Positions 38,201 to 49,402 of a stretch of DNA of 60,000 bases are shown in pieces; position 1 is the stretch's first letter; every line of letters starts with the position of its first letter. The stretch is from Owenia fusiformis. Taxonomy: Eukaryota; Annelida; Polychaeta; Sabellida; Oweniidae. The stretch covers positions 57,245,885 through 57,305,884 of the forward strand of contig CAIIXF020000001.1 of assembly GCA_903813345.2 (NCBI GenBank), written 5' to 3'. The position numbers and the translations under genes are program-made. Under the pieces are notes generated by a model. It searched no databases, was not told where the DNA came from, and worked only from the letters and a program-made list of their open reading frames with translations.

Positions 38201-41200
38201 TATTTCAAATAAATACCCAGAGAGCTCTTAGTGATTCAATGGATTATATAGCAATATGCTCCTCTCTTTAAATCCATTAAAAATGGTAGCCACAAATCAC
38301 ACAAACTGAGGGTATATTGACCATCAAACTTAAGTTTACAAGTTATGTTCTCATTGACCAGTCATACTAAAATTTGGCACATAAGTCCAGAATTGAATAA
38401 TCTTTATCATGGTATATAAATTATGGGGCCACGTGATCTAGGATTGGTTGTGGATGGGGGGACGGTCATTATGAAACACCCTGTATATTCCCAAGATGGA
38501 GTGATTGAATGATGCACTTTTATAGAATCCTCCCTTCAAAAAACCCTTAAATGAAGAATATTAAAAAGGAGTTCTGGATTTATCTAATTTTTCAGCCTTA
38601 TGTGTTCCCCATAGAAAGTTCATTTGAGTTGGACAAGCAGAGATGTCTTCATAATGCCCTTGAGGCATGGGCAACTCCACTTATACAGGTAGGTAACTCT
38701 CTTTGATGCAATGTCATCATGACTAGATAGAAATTAACAACCAGAATAAATTCAAATAATTGTTCAGTAAAACATACATATTGCCTTTAATTTGTAAACA
38801 TTTCAACATGACTCATTTATAAATATGGAAATTAGAGCATTTGTGTTACAGGTAGTATTTATAGAATTCAGTTCACTGAATTAGTTTTCATCTGACATGT
38901 TTTCACAGGGTCTTTGTAAACTGCAACTAGACTCCTTAGGTCAATGCAACCAACTCCTATTGTTGCTACAAATAGTTTGCTACATTGTGTTCAATTTTAA
39001 CCAATGAGACCCAACTCGACTTCGTCTTGTTCCAAAACAGAATTTCTCTAGCAGAATATATCCTGTATTGCACTTCAAATCATTCAATAACTTATTGTCT
39101 ATCTACTAAATATATATCCTTTATTGCAGTATTTAGGTTTCTTAGATCTGAGTCTTCTTGCCAAGTATTCTGCTAAACGGAGAAAGGAAATTCTCAGCTT
39201 GAGTCAACCAGGTGAGAGGATACACGTTTTTTAAGAGGAAACTTGTACAGGAGCAGTTCTGTAGCCAGAATTTTTCAAGGGGGGTTCACTTTTCCCAAAA
39301 ATTCTAGGGGGGTTCACTTTGGCATATTTGGCCAAAAATTACTCAAAAAATGGTCAGAATGGTGAAAAACTGCATGATTTTGAAAGAAATTTTGGAAGAA
39401 ACCCCCCGAACTCCCCCCCCCCTGGCTACGGGCCTGCCTCCTTGCATAATATTGTGGGATTATTGGATACAGAGATAACTAGTACTGTCCTCCTCTCAAT
39501 TGGCTTCCAGGGACCTACAAAAATGGCTTGCTATCAAATCATAAGTTACAGTGGTTTCAAGAATGGAACCATACATTGGAAGCCCTTTTCTCTCCCCCAT
39601 CTTTATTGAGAGGCAGATTGGGTATATTGAATAGATATAAGATATATGTTACATGTTAGTTATAAGTTACATTGATTCTTGAAATTCTTGAAATTCCTTT
39701 ATTAGCTTAGAACTACCATGACATCTTTCAAACAAAGAACTAATTTATATGGTATAAAACATGGTCTAGCATGACATTTGTATGGCTTGTTAGCCATTAT
39801 GTCTTTCAAAGATAGAATCAGCATATGTACTGAATTCAAGGTAAAAGTTTGTTTCTCTTAAAACAATTCTATGTTTAATGCTGTACATATGATATTAGGA
39901 GGCCACCCTCACAACTGGAACTACATCTGCACAGAGTGCCTCCACACACTAGATGCTCTGACAAATGCACTCCTAGTGGCCAACAACAACATGATCTCAA
40001 GTGCAGGTTACAGACAGCTCAGTGGTGATCAGGTGCCTTTGCAAGAACCAACATCAGCAAGTAAGCTTTCAGTCTTTCATAGTATCATATATGTTTCAGG
40101 ATTTTGTATATTTGTTCTTTCAAGATCATCAAAAGAAAATTCACAATGAGACGAGTTGATATAAGGGGATCTACTACTTATATTTATTAGTTTCAAGTGA
40201 TATATGATATCCTCTGACTTTGAGAGATATCATTTTTAACCATGAGTTGATATCAATATCTGGACGAGATAAGATTAATAGTTAATAGTTATCCTTTTAA
40301 TTTTGTCAACTTTTATTCAATTTATACAATGTAAGTTTTAGAATGTATGCAATCATGGATAATGTGAATAAGTGATTTCTGTCACCTATCTCCATATTAT
40401 GTATTGCATTCTGGCCTGACTAAAATCACTACTACCATCTATTTGTCAGTCTCTATAGCCTCTATTGGTCAATATCCTGATTTCCAAGAAGTTTAAGGGC
40501 TAGATCTATGTATATTTAAGCATTGTTGTACACTTGTTATATCCTCTATATCTGTTTTCCTAGGTGTATCAAGTGTTGGGCAGACCACATATTACAACAC
40601 AACATACAATACTAGCCTCAATGATAGCTATGGTGGAAATTCCACGCTACCTGGGTATGATGCCAATCTCTCCACAAAAAAATCTGATTTGACTTATAGA
40701 GGGCGCTCCAATGGTACACTACCAGCCCAACAAAGTATGTATCTTTATGAAGAATGTTTATTAAGTGGAGCAATTCTGTTGAAATTATATACAGGGTGGT
40801 CCAAAAAAGTGAACACTTGCAACAAGCTATATCTCAGTAAGGATTCCATGTGAATAAACATGGAAAAACTTTCCCATTTCCAAGTCGATCAACGTGCCTG
40901 AAATTTTAGAAAATTGTCTGAAACAATAATGGCGGTCATAAAAAGTACCATGACACCTTAAATTGGTTTTAGTACAACTTTAAGTTAACAACCATCACTC
41001 AGAATAACAATAACGCATGATTTAGTTTTAACTTGTTTCAGTGGCTCAAAACCTTAAATGGGACCATGATCTTTGAAAAGATTTACATGGAGCATACACG
41101 TTGAAGGTTATTTTGACCCTTGTAGATCACATACATATAGAATGATAACACAGAGAAGGTTGATTTAGATTGATTTGATTTTATTTCTTAGCCTAATTTG

Positions 41201-44200
41201 ATAAGCTACAAGTGTTTTACAGATGTTTGGTGTTGAAAGTAATGAAGAACAATTCAAAGCACAAATATGTAATTTATTTACGAGTATTTACATGTTTTAC
41301 TAATGTTCAACCCAGTCAATCGGTTATTTTACTTAAATCCTAGAGAACTTGCTGAACTTGTTAAATATGATATCCATGACATAAAAAAATATATCTGAAT
41401 ATATTATGGTTAAATATATTGATTAATTAGGTTTCACAAAAAATCTGGGCAGGTACCCATTGTTCAGTTGTTGAAATTGAATAAATATTTTTAAAATGCA
41501 TTCAAACCACCAAAATGTTATTTACTTGTACCGTATTCTCTGTAATTAATGCCCAGGGTGCATAGCAAAATCAAAATACCTCCTTCCGACCATTCTGTGC
41601 CCATATATGAAGGAAGTAAAGAATTCCTGTGAATTTCATTTATGGCAATTTTACAAGATTGACTCATTTGCTGCATCAAAACGAAGTAGCAGCATATTTT
41701 TACAATGATGATATGTATTGTTATTGGAGAGATTACGGTAAAGATTGCTAAAATAAAGCAAGGATCTTTGCAAGAATCTAACTTGACAATATTGACAGTG
41801 ATTGAAGAAATCCCCAACAGAGGCTCTCGAATTGAAAGAATTGTTTTCCCCAATTATCTTCAATATTTCCCCTTTAGACAGTAGGATAATGATCCTAAGT
41901 TATACCTTAACTTTTTAATTTTTAATTTAATTATAGATCATCTTTTTTGTTTAAAAGTTGGTACAAAATTCTTGAACATTTCCTTTATTCATTATGAACT
42001 ATTTTGAGATAAGTATTTTAACTCTCTGATAATGATCATTTACAAATAGGTTTACTCCAATGAAGCAATTATTTGGCTAATCTGACGAAAATGGATGAAC
42101 TTATGAGGTGCTGTCCTAACAGCACTAATAATAAAGAGAATCTTTAATATTTACATGAATCCTCAGTGAAATCTAGGAAATCATGAATGTTAAGAGTGAC
42201 ACAAGAAGCAATAGCAAGCTCCCTTGAATTAAGGATCCACCATCCCTTGGTTGGTCCGTAGGCTTCAACACACATGGGGAGTGCCCCACATACTGAATAT
42301 CCCCAGATACTGAGACACGATAGTAGAATGTCAACATTCCTGGGCCAGGGTTTTCAAAGTTTGTAGTTTTCCCAGTCACAGTAGCTCGAGCTTCCATCGT
42401 TATTTCCTTTGTGGAATTCAGTAGCACCTGCTTGTTTTCTATATTATTCACACTAAAAAACATACAAAGAAAACCTCCATTAGAATAACAATAATCTAAT
42501 AATTTGAAAATAAAAATATTTGCCATTTTACACAAAATAGTCAAGAAGGAATAGAATAAGTTTAGAAAATTTGAAAAAATTCAAATGAATTCATTTAGCC
42601 CCTATGGAGCTTACATTACCAAAACCTGTTCTCAGGAACACAAAGGTACTCAAATGATCTTATTGGACAGCACGGTGTAGAGAAATGGTCATTTTACTCA
42701 GTTGCTTGTCTCATTAAGATTGAAAAAGGTTGTACGCCACCTTAAATTGTCTCTTTTAAAATGGTCCAAACTTGTAAATAGTCTTTCTAATATAATTGTC
42801 TATAGAATAGATTATAGATATTGGAATATAGTTCAAAATAAAGATGAATCTCTGAATTCAAAATATCCAAATTTTCACGTAAAATAGATAAAAGATGTTA
42901 AAAGATGCAAAACCGTAACCATAAGCAATATATAATTGTTCAGAAGACAAATATATTTCATTCTTTTGGTGTGAATACCTGTTTGTTTACCAGGTATAGA
43001 GATTTATTCAAGCTAACAGAAAACATTAGTTCCATTAAAGTTTCTCATTTAGTATCGATGGTGTAAATTTCCATTTCTTTATGCAATGTTCAAAAAACAG
43101 CTGAAAATTGTTTCCACATGGAAACCCAAATAAAAATCATATTTATTCCCAAATCCTGGCTATTGAAGAGATACATATAAAAACCATATCGTGGCTCCAA
43201 ACGAAAAAAAGGGAGTTCGGTAGATTCAGAGTTTATTGGAATCGTCTTTCTGAAGATAAAACCATCCATTGAAAATCTGTAAATCTGTAGATATTGGGAG
43301 GTTGAGAGGGTGAATTATCCAAATATCATCATTTATTGATAGGTAAATCAAGATATTGATTTTCCCAATTAAACACATCAAAATAAAAATCTCCCTTATA
43401 AATGAGTGACCATCAATACTACACTATTGCAGCATAAGAAGGCAGACATTTTTGCAAACTGATCTCAATCTGTGTATCTTTGAATGTTTTTCCTGGATGG
43501 CCCCATTTCTTTGGACTATGCTTCTGAAGCAGCAGCACACCAATTGGCATGCATACACTTTATATTAACTGTTGAGCAACACAAGGAATGGGCATTCAAC
43601 TTGCTAAACGTTATGTATTACCCTTTAAGAGCTTACATACTTGTGTATGTAATTTAATAGCTAAACATATTTCTTTCGATTTGGTCTAGACGGTTTATTA
43701 AATAAAAATAATTTATCTTCAAGCAGTCCTTACTTTTCATGTATAACCACCCTGATTTCACGATTAAGGTTATTTGTTAAACTGTAGCTGAATGATCCTT
43801 TGGTCCCTCCTTCTGGACAATCTTGAATGATCTCTAAGCTTCCATTTATCTCTGTGAATATCAACACTGTTGTCAGGGCAACAAGGCAAAGTTTAGTTAC
43901 ACCAATCATCTTATGTGCTCTAAAATATTAAAAATCCAATTTTGGTAAATTGTAATCCTGTTTACCAGATTTTCATTTTTTAGTTCTAAATGCTTTCAAA
44001 ATTGTCTGAATTTTTTTCAATTGCTCATGATAACTTATATTTAGTTTAAGGATATTAATGAAAATCATAATTCTTACCTTGATATTGTTAGCTTGTTTTG
44101 AAGTTGTCTAGATGTATGATTCCTTGGAAGTTTGAAGTTTTATAGCTTGAAGTGACTCTTTGCAGTAGTTGCCAGCCAATAACGCCCAATAACATTGGTT

Positions 44201-47200
44201 GGATGTTACTGCTATTAAAATACCAGCATGTTCATTGTTTGGATTTATCTTCTCTCTGAACAGGGATCGAAAAATATAACGTTCATCAGAAATAACTTAT
44301 TTTCTGACTGTCTGTGCTCTGTCTGTGTTTTCAATTTTTAATAATAGGGCTATTTATCAATTCAGTAATATCTTGTAACTCATTCGTACCGCAACAGTAA
44401 AAGTTAAGATACAGTATATTCTCTTAAAAATGTTTTATCAGATTATATTTTGTTTTCTTGATTGAAATAAATACTGGGTTTTCTTCCCTTCAAATGTATT
44501 AATAAAAATAATATTTTCATCAAACAGTTTAAATTGATTTCATATTAGGCCTCAACATTTATTTGATACTGTGGTTGACCGATCAAAATTAAGGGTTGGT
44601 ATTAAAGTTATCCATAATTACATTTTTCACAAAAAAATGGTGACTAAAAAGAATTCAACTACCATTTTGAAATTATTGTGGTCATTCAAACATCAGCATA
44701 TTTTTAACCAAATCCATCAATTGGACTTCTAGTTATCAAAGATTACATTTTTCATGAAACATGTCTGCCATTACCTATGACATTAGCTTCTTAAATGGAC
44801 CAAATCCAATAAATGGTATTAAACTTAGTCAAAAACTATATTTTTCTGGAAAATATGGCCATTTTGAAAATACTTTCTTTAGCAAAGGTCCTATTGTCCT
44901 AAGGCATTGGGATATACAATTAGAATCAAATATGTCAGCTTTGGAAATATGGTGGCCATTTTAGTTTAAGCCGCCATATTGAACAGAGGTCAAATGCCTA
45001 TCATCTGGACATACAAACAGACAGATGAATGGACAGATGGGCCTATTTCCCTCAGGAATTATGTTTGGTGGGATAATTATTGGTCTAAGTTTGATAACAT
45101 GGAAACTAAATATTTACTTCTATCTCCTCTATTTGCTGTTTTTGTCTAAATCATGTTGTTTCATTTGTTTTCAGATATATTCCCTGCTGTTAAGAAGCAA
45201 TCAGGAGTGCTGCAAAAGGTAATGAATAACATATACATGCATATGTGGATAAAAATCAGATCACTCATAAATCATACCCCCATTCATAGGATATCATCAA
45301 TTACCATTACCGTATTCTCTGTAATTACCGCCCACTCTCTAATAAGCGCCCACCCCGCTTCACAAAGTTCAAGAAACATCGAGGAATCATAATAATCCAT
45401 AATGAATGAAGGAATTGTTCTTTATCAGCATTCAGAAATTTCAAAAGCTACTGCGCAGATGTTCTGCGCATGTCAAGGTCGTGAACTTTCTGGTTTCTTT
45501 TTAATGTTTCTCGACTTTTACACGACTTTTGCACGAATAATGATGATCTCTCATCAAATTAGAAATAATGTATAACTTTAGATCGATATCCAGCAGTCTC
45601 TAGTGGAAATATTGAAGGTAATCGGCGATAATGACAAAGTGGGCGTGCCGGAAATAAATAAGACATAGACGGGTCTTCAACCACTGTCAATATTGTCTAA
45701 GCGATCTTTACCGTATTCTCTCCAATAACAGCACTTGTCATATTATTATAAAAATATGTTGAAGAAAATGCTTTCTTGTCAAGAAAAATTGCCATACATG
45801 AAATTCCTCGGGATTTCTGATTTCTTTCATACATGGGCGCTTATTAGAATGGTCTAAATAATGTATTTTCAATTTTCTAAACGCCCTGGGCGCTAATTAC
45901 AGAGAATACAGTATATAAAGAATCATAACCCTCCTTTCTACTGTGATTAATTTGTGAACTAATTGAGGTAACTACAACCCAACCCCACCTCATACACTCC
46001 AATCCAAATTGGTTAAAAAAATTGAGAACATGATTTGGTAACGAAAAACCATATGGATAAATTGGCTTGCAGTTTACTCATAAATAAGTCAAACAAACAA
46101 ATACATGTTGAATTGCACCAACTTATAGTTGGCTTTGTGTATGTATAACTGCCATCTTTTATTTATCATTATTTTCGGTGTTCATGAACACAAATATGGT
46201 TGGGACTAGAGAGTCTACTATAGATATAAAAATATTGTGGAGACTGAGGAGTCTACTATAGAGATTCTGCATAATTATATCAATGAATATTCTGTTGTTT
46301 TAGTTCTTAGAGCAACAAAAGAAGAGACCAGCTGTAGCTTACTTATTAGACTCACTCCCTGATAACCACAGCAGACAGTTGTTCCAAGATGCACAGCTGC
46401 AAATATGGGCCTTGCAAGGTATAGATCCAACAAAAAGTTCTAAAAAGCAAGCCCAATGTCCTGTCTGTTTAGGAACCCCTATTCTTACAATCGAAAATGG
46501 ATTCTAGCAATATTATACCACACAAATCTACTTGTTGAGACTCGATCAACTTGAGTTTTTCTGAGAAAATGAGGATTTCTCTATCACAACTTGATTAACA
46601 AATTTTTTCTTGATTTGCCTTCATGAGGTGTCAGAACCTTCAAAATCTGAAGTCATGAATTCTATACCCGATCACCTGTGATCCTCGAATCAGTTATGTC
46701 AACAATTAATCATAATCACCACTACATTTGCGAACTTATTTAAGTTGAAATTTACAGTACTGGTACAAATGGCGTTGTCAATTACTGTCCAAAATATATA
46801 ATAATAATTTAGAATAAGCTCAGAACTCTAACTTCCATCTTCCTATTCAAGAAAATTAAGGAAAATTAAGGAAATTAATATTGTATGGTGTTATTGTACA
46901 TATATATTGTATAAGGTATTGTAATGGCACCTTTGTAAAAACATGTCTTATGTTGCAGCTCTTTCACACTTGGTGGAAGCGTCATATACAGAAGACACTT
47001 ATGGAGTGGTTCAGAAATCTCTCCCAGACATTATCGCTGCAATACTCACTCTGCAAGAGGTCAGTATCACTCTTTTCCACTCATTGTCATATCCTTGAAT
47101 TTTGAATAAATATTATCCATATATCCATTCAGATAAATATTCCTGGATGATTAAAGGAAGAATCAGATCAATAGTAGCGGAGACAGATATTTCGCAAGCA

Positions 47201-48085
47201 ACATGTACAATTGAACTACCAATATATTCTCAAATATGATATCTCCCAATACAAAAGATCCGTGATATGTTTTCAATAAAAAGTGAATTTGTTTAAGATA
47301 CAAAGTGAAAAAATGTTCAAATTCTCTCAAATAATAAAATGTGGTGACAACACTGAAAAATGAATACAATACATAATAATTTTTCATTAAATAAAGTATG
47401 CTTTTGTCTGGGTATTTTAGAAAACAGACATGGCAAGGAACTGTATGAGCCAAAAATATTCTAAGATTTAAATGATTTTAATTCATGTTGTTTTCGAGAT
47501 TTGATATACTATCTTAAATATTGAATTAAGCTGATTGGCTGATGATAAATTATTTCTAGGCTGTTGAGAAGCACTTCAAGCTGAACAGTCGTGTAAACCG
47601 CCGAGGACAAGGCAAAGGAAGTGATGTCATAGATATAGGTCTGCGTCTTGCACTGAAATCTGAGCTCAAAACTGCCATCTATAGAATAATAAATACATTC
47701 GGAACGAGTATCAGGTATTTTATGAGAAACTTCATCCTTCCATAATAATATATTATATAGCATAATATTCCCCCATCCTGCCACTTTTATTGTTACAATA
47801 TCATTGAGATAAACTGTTAAAGGACCATGAATCTATTAATCCATCTGATTCTCTGTCCATTCCTTCAATTTCAGTATGTTGTATTTTTGCTATAAGAAAT
47901 AATTTGAAACTTCACGTGATCTTTCTATTATTTACTTCTTTGTTCTGATAAATGTGCTATTTTATTGCATTATATTACAAAGAATATATAAAAGTTATAA
48001 ATCCAATGTATATAATTTCAGTAATGTGCCCCTCTCCAAGGATCATTCTAAAAGATTGGCGTTATTCTTGGAGTACAAAGAGTGA
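26250..48085 (+). CDS. NDC1: NDC1, transmembrane nucleoporin, 17 coding exons
   Basis: NDC1 anchors the nuclear pore complex in the nuclear envelope and is needed for pore assembly. Coding exons: 26250-26273, 31990-32110, 32389-32490, 33162-33333, 34628-34757, 35063-35171, 35633-35681, 37456-37585, 38596-38688, 39130-39211, 39899-40060, 40564-40734, 45175-45218, 46304-46418, 46959-47059, 47560-47714, 48022-48085. All junctions are GT-AG, the phases match, and the total is 1,824 nt (607 residues). About six membrane segments fall in residues 15-268. Blocks shared with vertebrate NDC1 include SLSQPGGHPHNW, KTAIYRI and the FLEYKE end. The animal protein is usually about 670 residues; the poorly conserved middle (residues 391-463) is shorter here, so a small exon could be missing from my model. 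Intron 1 holds a LINE and intron 12 an antisense gene. Confidence 0.95.
26274..27849. other. NDC1 intron 1, part before the LINE
   Basis: At 26,375-26,900 there are many TATCG-containing words (ATCGATG, TATCGATAC, TGTATCGTATCG), probably an old repeat without clear ends. The rest is unremarkable. Confidence 0.4.
28265..29614 (-). pseudogene. LINE polyprotein, C-terminal part: RT catalytic core and Cys-rich tail
   Basis: The frame continues the RT from [14 protein letters not shown] through [19 protein letters not shown], the catalytic FIYADD box and the thumb region. It ends with [17 protein letters not shown], a zinc-knuckle-like motif common at the C-terminus of this LINE group. It has no ATG at its start (TTG) because it is the frameshifted remainder of the upstream frame, which it overlaps at 29,569-29,614. 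A stop lies at 28,265. A sequencing error at the T run could also explain the shift. Confidence 0.9.
29569..31824 (-). CDS. LINE polyprotein, N-terminal part: membrane region, 2A, endonuclease, start of RT
   Basis: The first ATG is at 31,824; an in-frame TAG lies just before it and the open frame's own first codon is TTG. Residues 40-150 contain about three hydrophobic segments. DVESNPGP follows at about residues 157-164, after which ribosomes are expected to skip a peptide bond. The endonuclease has FSNINSLR, a GLCEAG glutamate, [13 protein letters not shown] and a final STDH. The RT starts with [29 protein letters not shown] and QSGF. The frame runs off into unrelated residues after DFI near 29,615, where a base is missing relative to the downstream frame. 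Confidence 0.9.
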   Translation of the reverse strand: MGVSIMQWRSAIGMFRVGFCKVTSINTTNDFNLNFPQFRNLLFSKLTLILLITIRTLLLGICFTLYHPQYNLRQLFDIKTCIIFILVICKILSTMLVPIFVPVSISWRLYSINKYKLNPRYTLALLLTTCLSLLIPGFSILFCQPNISDLILTLSNDVESNPGPDELNIVFSNINSLRADNGARFEALDIWSRNNNANVIGLCEAGLLTDNIIHDKYLLKGFHTPLYSPNGRGLMIYTHENILQTPRSDLSIDGLDAIWVELKIKHKKFLYGVFYRSPSQSANQRDEFLNLMNQKLQQLNNINFDGIILNGDFNAKSKSWFLQGDEDYTGKLLNDILFQNGFDQTVKEPTRITPTSSSCIDLTITNSPGLLNFSKVCEPIGSTDHCTLFTQLDALLHKEESELKRVWKYNLANTEALNQDIENIDWNEFFNQSEDVNILTEVFTNKMMALFTLHIPSKLKKVKANDKPWYNEIIAHAIQKKKKLFLKFKLSNSEQHYMAYKAQAEVVKNLVISTKENFTNEQVDSLNGETHANDKFWVLIKKLLGKKFNSQIPTLEQSGIIFSSSQEKSDAFLNFFVEKNHSNENFDHFDTPFPQRCDNLLSDITFDRQDITNIINNLDPSKANGPDEITIKMLQICSNSISFPLYILFNKLLQANTFPQIWKLGNVCPIHKKDSKNNLNNYRPISLLSIVSKIIERIVYDKMYKHLIENNLLYKYQSGFLKGHCNEIQLLAIHDFIWTFRPLLIGYHTIC
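31333..31356 (-). promoter_or_regulatory. 2A ribosome-skipping motif in LINE
   Basis: The codons read DVESNPGP, an exact fit to the D[V/I]ExNPGP signature. The preceding residues (DLILTLSN) give the hydrophobic/helical lead-in typical of 2A. In such sequences the ribosome fails to join the final Gly and Pro but continues, giving two proteins from one frame. Here it would separate a membrane-spanning N-terminal product of about 163 residues from the endonuclease-RT. Confidence 0.9.
32337..32368 (+). repeat. Partial copy of NDC1 exon 3 just upstream of it
   Basis: GCAGTGACAATCTCTAGCAA followed by TGCCTCACAATT repeats the end of exon 3 (32,446-32,484), except that about 10 bases are missing after ATCTCT. 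The copy lies 20 bp before the exon 3 acceptor. Confidence 0.85.
32491..35811. other. NDC1 introns 3-7, left part
   Basis: Introns between exons 3 and 8 up to the nested transposons. There is a C run at 35,347-35,361. No other gene or element with clear ends was recognised. Confidence 0.45.
35812..37377. mobile_element. MITE family with ATGTCACCAC ends, hosting a second element
   Basis: The left end is ATGTCACTACCACAAGTGGT, itself a palindrome, and the right end is GTGGTGACAT near 37,368-37,377. The same ends frame 55,025-55,563. Most of the interior is another element inserted at 35,860-37,298. The right end lies only about 80 bp before NDC1 exon 8. Confidence 0.65.
35860..37298. mobile_element. 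Inner element with two roughly 600-bp direct repeats
   Basis: The ends ATCGCACTTTGA and TCAAAGTGCGAT form an inverted pair. Inside, a segment of about 600 bp beginning near 35,940 (ATCTTGTCATCAAA.TTCCAG) is repeated from about 36,545 at high similarity, and a third partial repeat starts at 37,148. Each contains CAACTTGAAATTTTTACAGA and GGTGGCCATTTTGAATTTTT. A G-rich GGGCGGGCG run is at 35,905-35,935. No coding frame. Confidence 0.8.
37852..38483. mobile_element. Mariner-type MITE, long perfect ends
   Basis: The left end CAGGGTGTTTCATAATGACC continues to GTCCCCCCAT. The right end is its reverse complement. The inverted repeat is over 30 bp, flanked by TA on both sides as expected for Tc1/mariner insertions. 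It lies in NDC1 intron 8. No transposase. Confidence 0.9.
39254..39436. mobile_element. hAT-like MITE
   Basis: The right end reads CTGGCTACGGGCCTG after a C run. The left end CAGTTCTGTAGCCAG pairs with it imperfectly. Ends of the form CAGGCCCGTAGCCAGG followed by a G run are common in nonautonomous hAT elements. It lies in NDC1 intron 10. Confidence 0.55.
40792..41035. mobile_element. One-ended mariner-type MITE fragment
   Basis: TA then CAGGGTGGTCCAAAAAAGTG at the left resembles a mariner-type terminus. I found no matching right end, so it is probably truncated. It is absent at the matching place in copy B. Confidence 0.4.
41530..41740. mobile_element. Partial MITE, ACCGTATTCTCTGTAATTA family
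   Basis: The left end ACCGTATTCTCTGTAATTA is shared with the element at 45,309. The interior (CATATATGAAGGAAGTAAAG and so on) is related, reversed, to 45,715-45,905. The right side fades into AGAGATTACGGTAA. Confidence 0.55.
42173..43909 (-). CDS. Small secreted, probably GPI-anchored protein, gene A, nested in NDC1 intron 12
   Basis: Coding exons 43,909-43,734 and 42,452-42,173 join in phase 2 (GAAAA|GTAAGG ... TTTTTTAG|TGTG) to give 151 residues. Residues 1-23 form a signal peptide ([20 protein letters not shown], then ING). The mature part has only two cysteines, one in [13 protein letters not shown] and one in SPCVLK, and an NST glycosylation site. The C-terminus has a hydrophilic [10 protein letters not shown] spacer followed by a hydrophobic tail ending LLTFMIS, as in GPI-anchor signals, so the product is expected on the outer cell surface. 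A leader exon ends at 44,078 (CAAG|GTAAGA). ATTAAA lies at 42,148-42,143. I recognise no known family. Confidence 0.82.
44078..44205 (-). promoter_or_regulatory. Promoter and leader exon of GPI gene A
   Basis: On the minus strand there are CCAAT-type boxes in both orientations (ATTGGCTGG and CCAATGTTATTGGGCG, about 44,171-44,200), TATAAAA at 44,144-44,138, and a leader exon from roughly 44,110 to 44,078 ending at a good donor. The leader intron ends at TTTTAG just before the start codon. The same arrangement is kept in copy B. Confidence 0.75.
45309..45911. mobile_element. MITE, ACCGTATTCTCTGTAATTA ends
   Basis: The left end ACCGTATTCTCTGTAATTA and the right end TAATTACAGAGAATACAG are an inverted pair (one C/G end difference), flanked by TA. 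It lies in NDC1 intron 13. Copy B has the uninterrupted sequence ACCATTATATAAAAT at this place, an empty site. Confidence 0.85.
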
Positions 48086-48811
48086 CATGTCTTCTGGGAG
48101 ATACAAAAATTTGACAGTGTTTGGTCTTGTTCAAGCCCTGTGACCCGTCCTCTACACATATAACCTTTAAGAACAGGATGTGAGGAAGGGAAGGTCCAGA
48201 GGCTTGAAATAAGACTAACCCATGATCCAAAAGATACAAAGATTTACCACACCAATGTTCTGAGGGATATTTATATACACTGGGAGTTCAATCTGTAGTG
48301 TTTTAGGGAGTGACATTCAATAAATGAGATGGACACATAAGACTGATGAACACAATAGGATTAAATGGACAAACACTGCACATGAAGAAATTGACAATTT
48401 ACCAATTCATTTATAATCTCTCACTAATAAAAAGATGTATATTTAATGTACATCTTGTGCTGTACAGTGTGCAGCACTTCAAAGACTTCTTCACTGTATA
48501 ACTAAAGCTGTTTATTGCCAAATCATCAATTAAAGTGGAGCTTCACTGGAATATCTCAAACAAGAAGCAAACAAAAAGAAACATTATTTTATAAATATTT
48601 TGTAGAAATATTATAAAGATCATGAGCAAAATTAATAAAAAAAAACATATACATGTTAACAATCGATCTGTAAATTGTGTGTCAGAAAACTGTGTCAAGT
48701 TATTTATCCCACCAAATTAGATATCTATTTGTTTGATTATGAGTCTATACAGATGATAAATCAAATACTGTATTCCATAGGTTTTGGTTGAAATGTATAG
48801 GCTGATGCCTT
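48086..48811 (+). other. NDC1 3' UTR region with candidate poly(A) signals
   Basis: AATAAA occurs at 48,319-48,324 and 48,426-48,431, and AATAAAAAAAAA near 48,636. The sequence does not show which is used. The part from about 48,620 to 48,811 is repeated in copy B. Confidence 0.5.
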
Positions 48812-49008
48812 AATTGGCTAAATTGCTTCATTAGCTTCAGATGGAATATTCAGTCCACCAAATCCACCAAGACATGTGACATTTTATTATAGCCTCTAAC
48901 TTTTTGTGGATGGTGTTTAATGTTTATTCTATGTAAAGATGATATAAAAAACACATGTTTTGGATTAACCAGTTGAAAAAAATCAATATTTCATAGACAG
49001 TATAAGGT

Positions 49009-49181
49009 CCGGTGTAAAAGGGTATGAGGTCCTATCAAATTATGGTCCTACTTTCCATTGATTTATATGGTGACCTAAATACAACGCTTCCCCTTATTAT
49101 CGTATCCACAATCAGGGTCAGTAAGGGCCTTTAAGAAGGGGGACCATAATCCCCAGGGGACCATAATTTCTTTTACACCGG
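49009..49181. mobile_element. Small MITE, CCGGTGTAAAAG ends
   Basis: CCGGTGTAAAAG at the left and CTTTTACACCGG at the right form a 12-bp perfect inverted repeat about 173 bp apart. Inner blocks ATTATGGTCC / GGACCATAAT pair as well. Confidence 0.8.
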
Positions 49182-49274
49182 CACTTAGTTAAGTTCCTCC
49201 ATATAAAACCTGACATTAAATAAAGAACCATTTTTCAATTAATACTTTAATCTTTGTTTCTGTTGACCTGTTAG

Positions 49275-49402
49275 CATCTCCCTGTGGCCCACTGATGGTA
49301 CCTGAAAGTGCAGTTCCAATCAAAGGCAGTCTCGTTGGCAGCACTTGTGGTTCAAAGGTTCAACTTTTTAATTTGTCTGAGTGGAGAATAAACCAGATGC
49401 GA
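49275..49402 (+). CDS. Possible exon of an unidentified extracellular protein
   Basis: A 128-nt stretch bounded by TTAG|C and CGA|GTAAGT has a single open frame, phase 1 to phase 0, reading SPCGPLMVPESAVPIKGSLV and on to NLSEWRINQMR. The CGPL...P...G..VGS pattern recalls the start of a sushi (complement control protein) domain, with two cysteines. Its phase does not fit between NDC1 exons 12 and 13. It could belong to another gene or be a chance frame. Confidence 0.3.

Larger units (their letters stand above)
40500..48811 (+). repeat. Segmental duplication, copy A
   Basis: The segment covers NDC1 exons 12-17, the antisense gene in intron 12 and part of the 3' UTR. It matches 49,630-58,220 in the same orientation at exon 12, both exons and the promoter of the antisense gene, exons 13 and 14, and the 3' UTR (CTGTGTCAAGTTATTTAT region). 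The left limit is near 40,500 and the right limit near 48,811. Confidence 0.9.

Noticed and set aside
49275-49402. Missing NDC1 exon
   Set aside because: It starts in phase 1 and ends in phase 0, which does not fit between exons 12 and 13, and it lies after the NDC1 stop codon.
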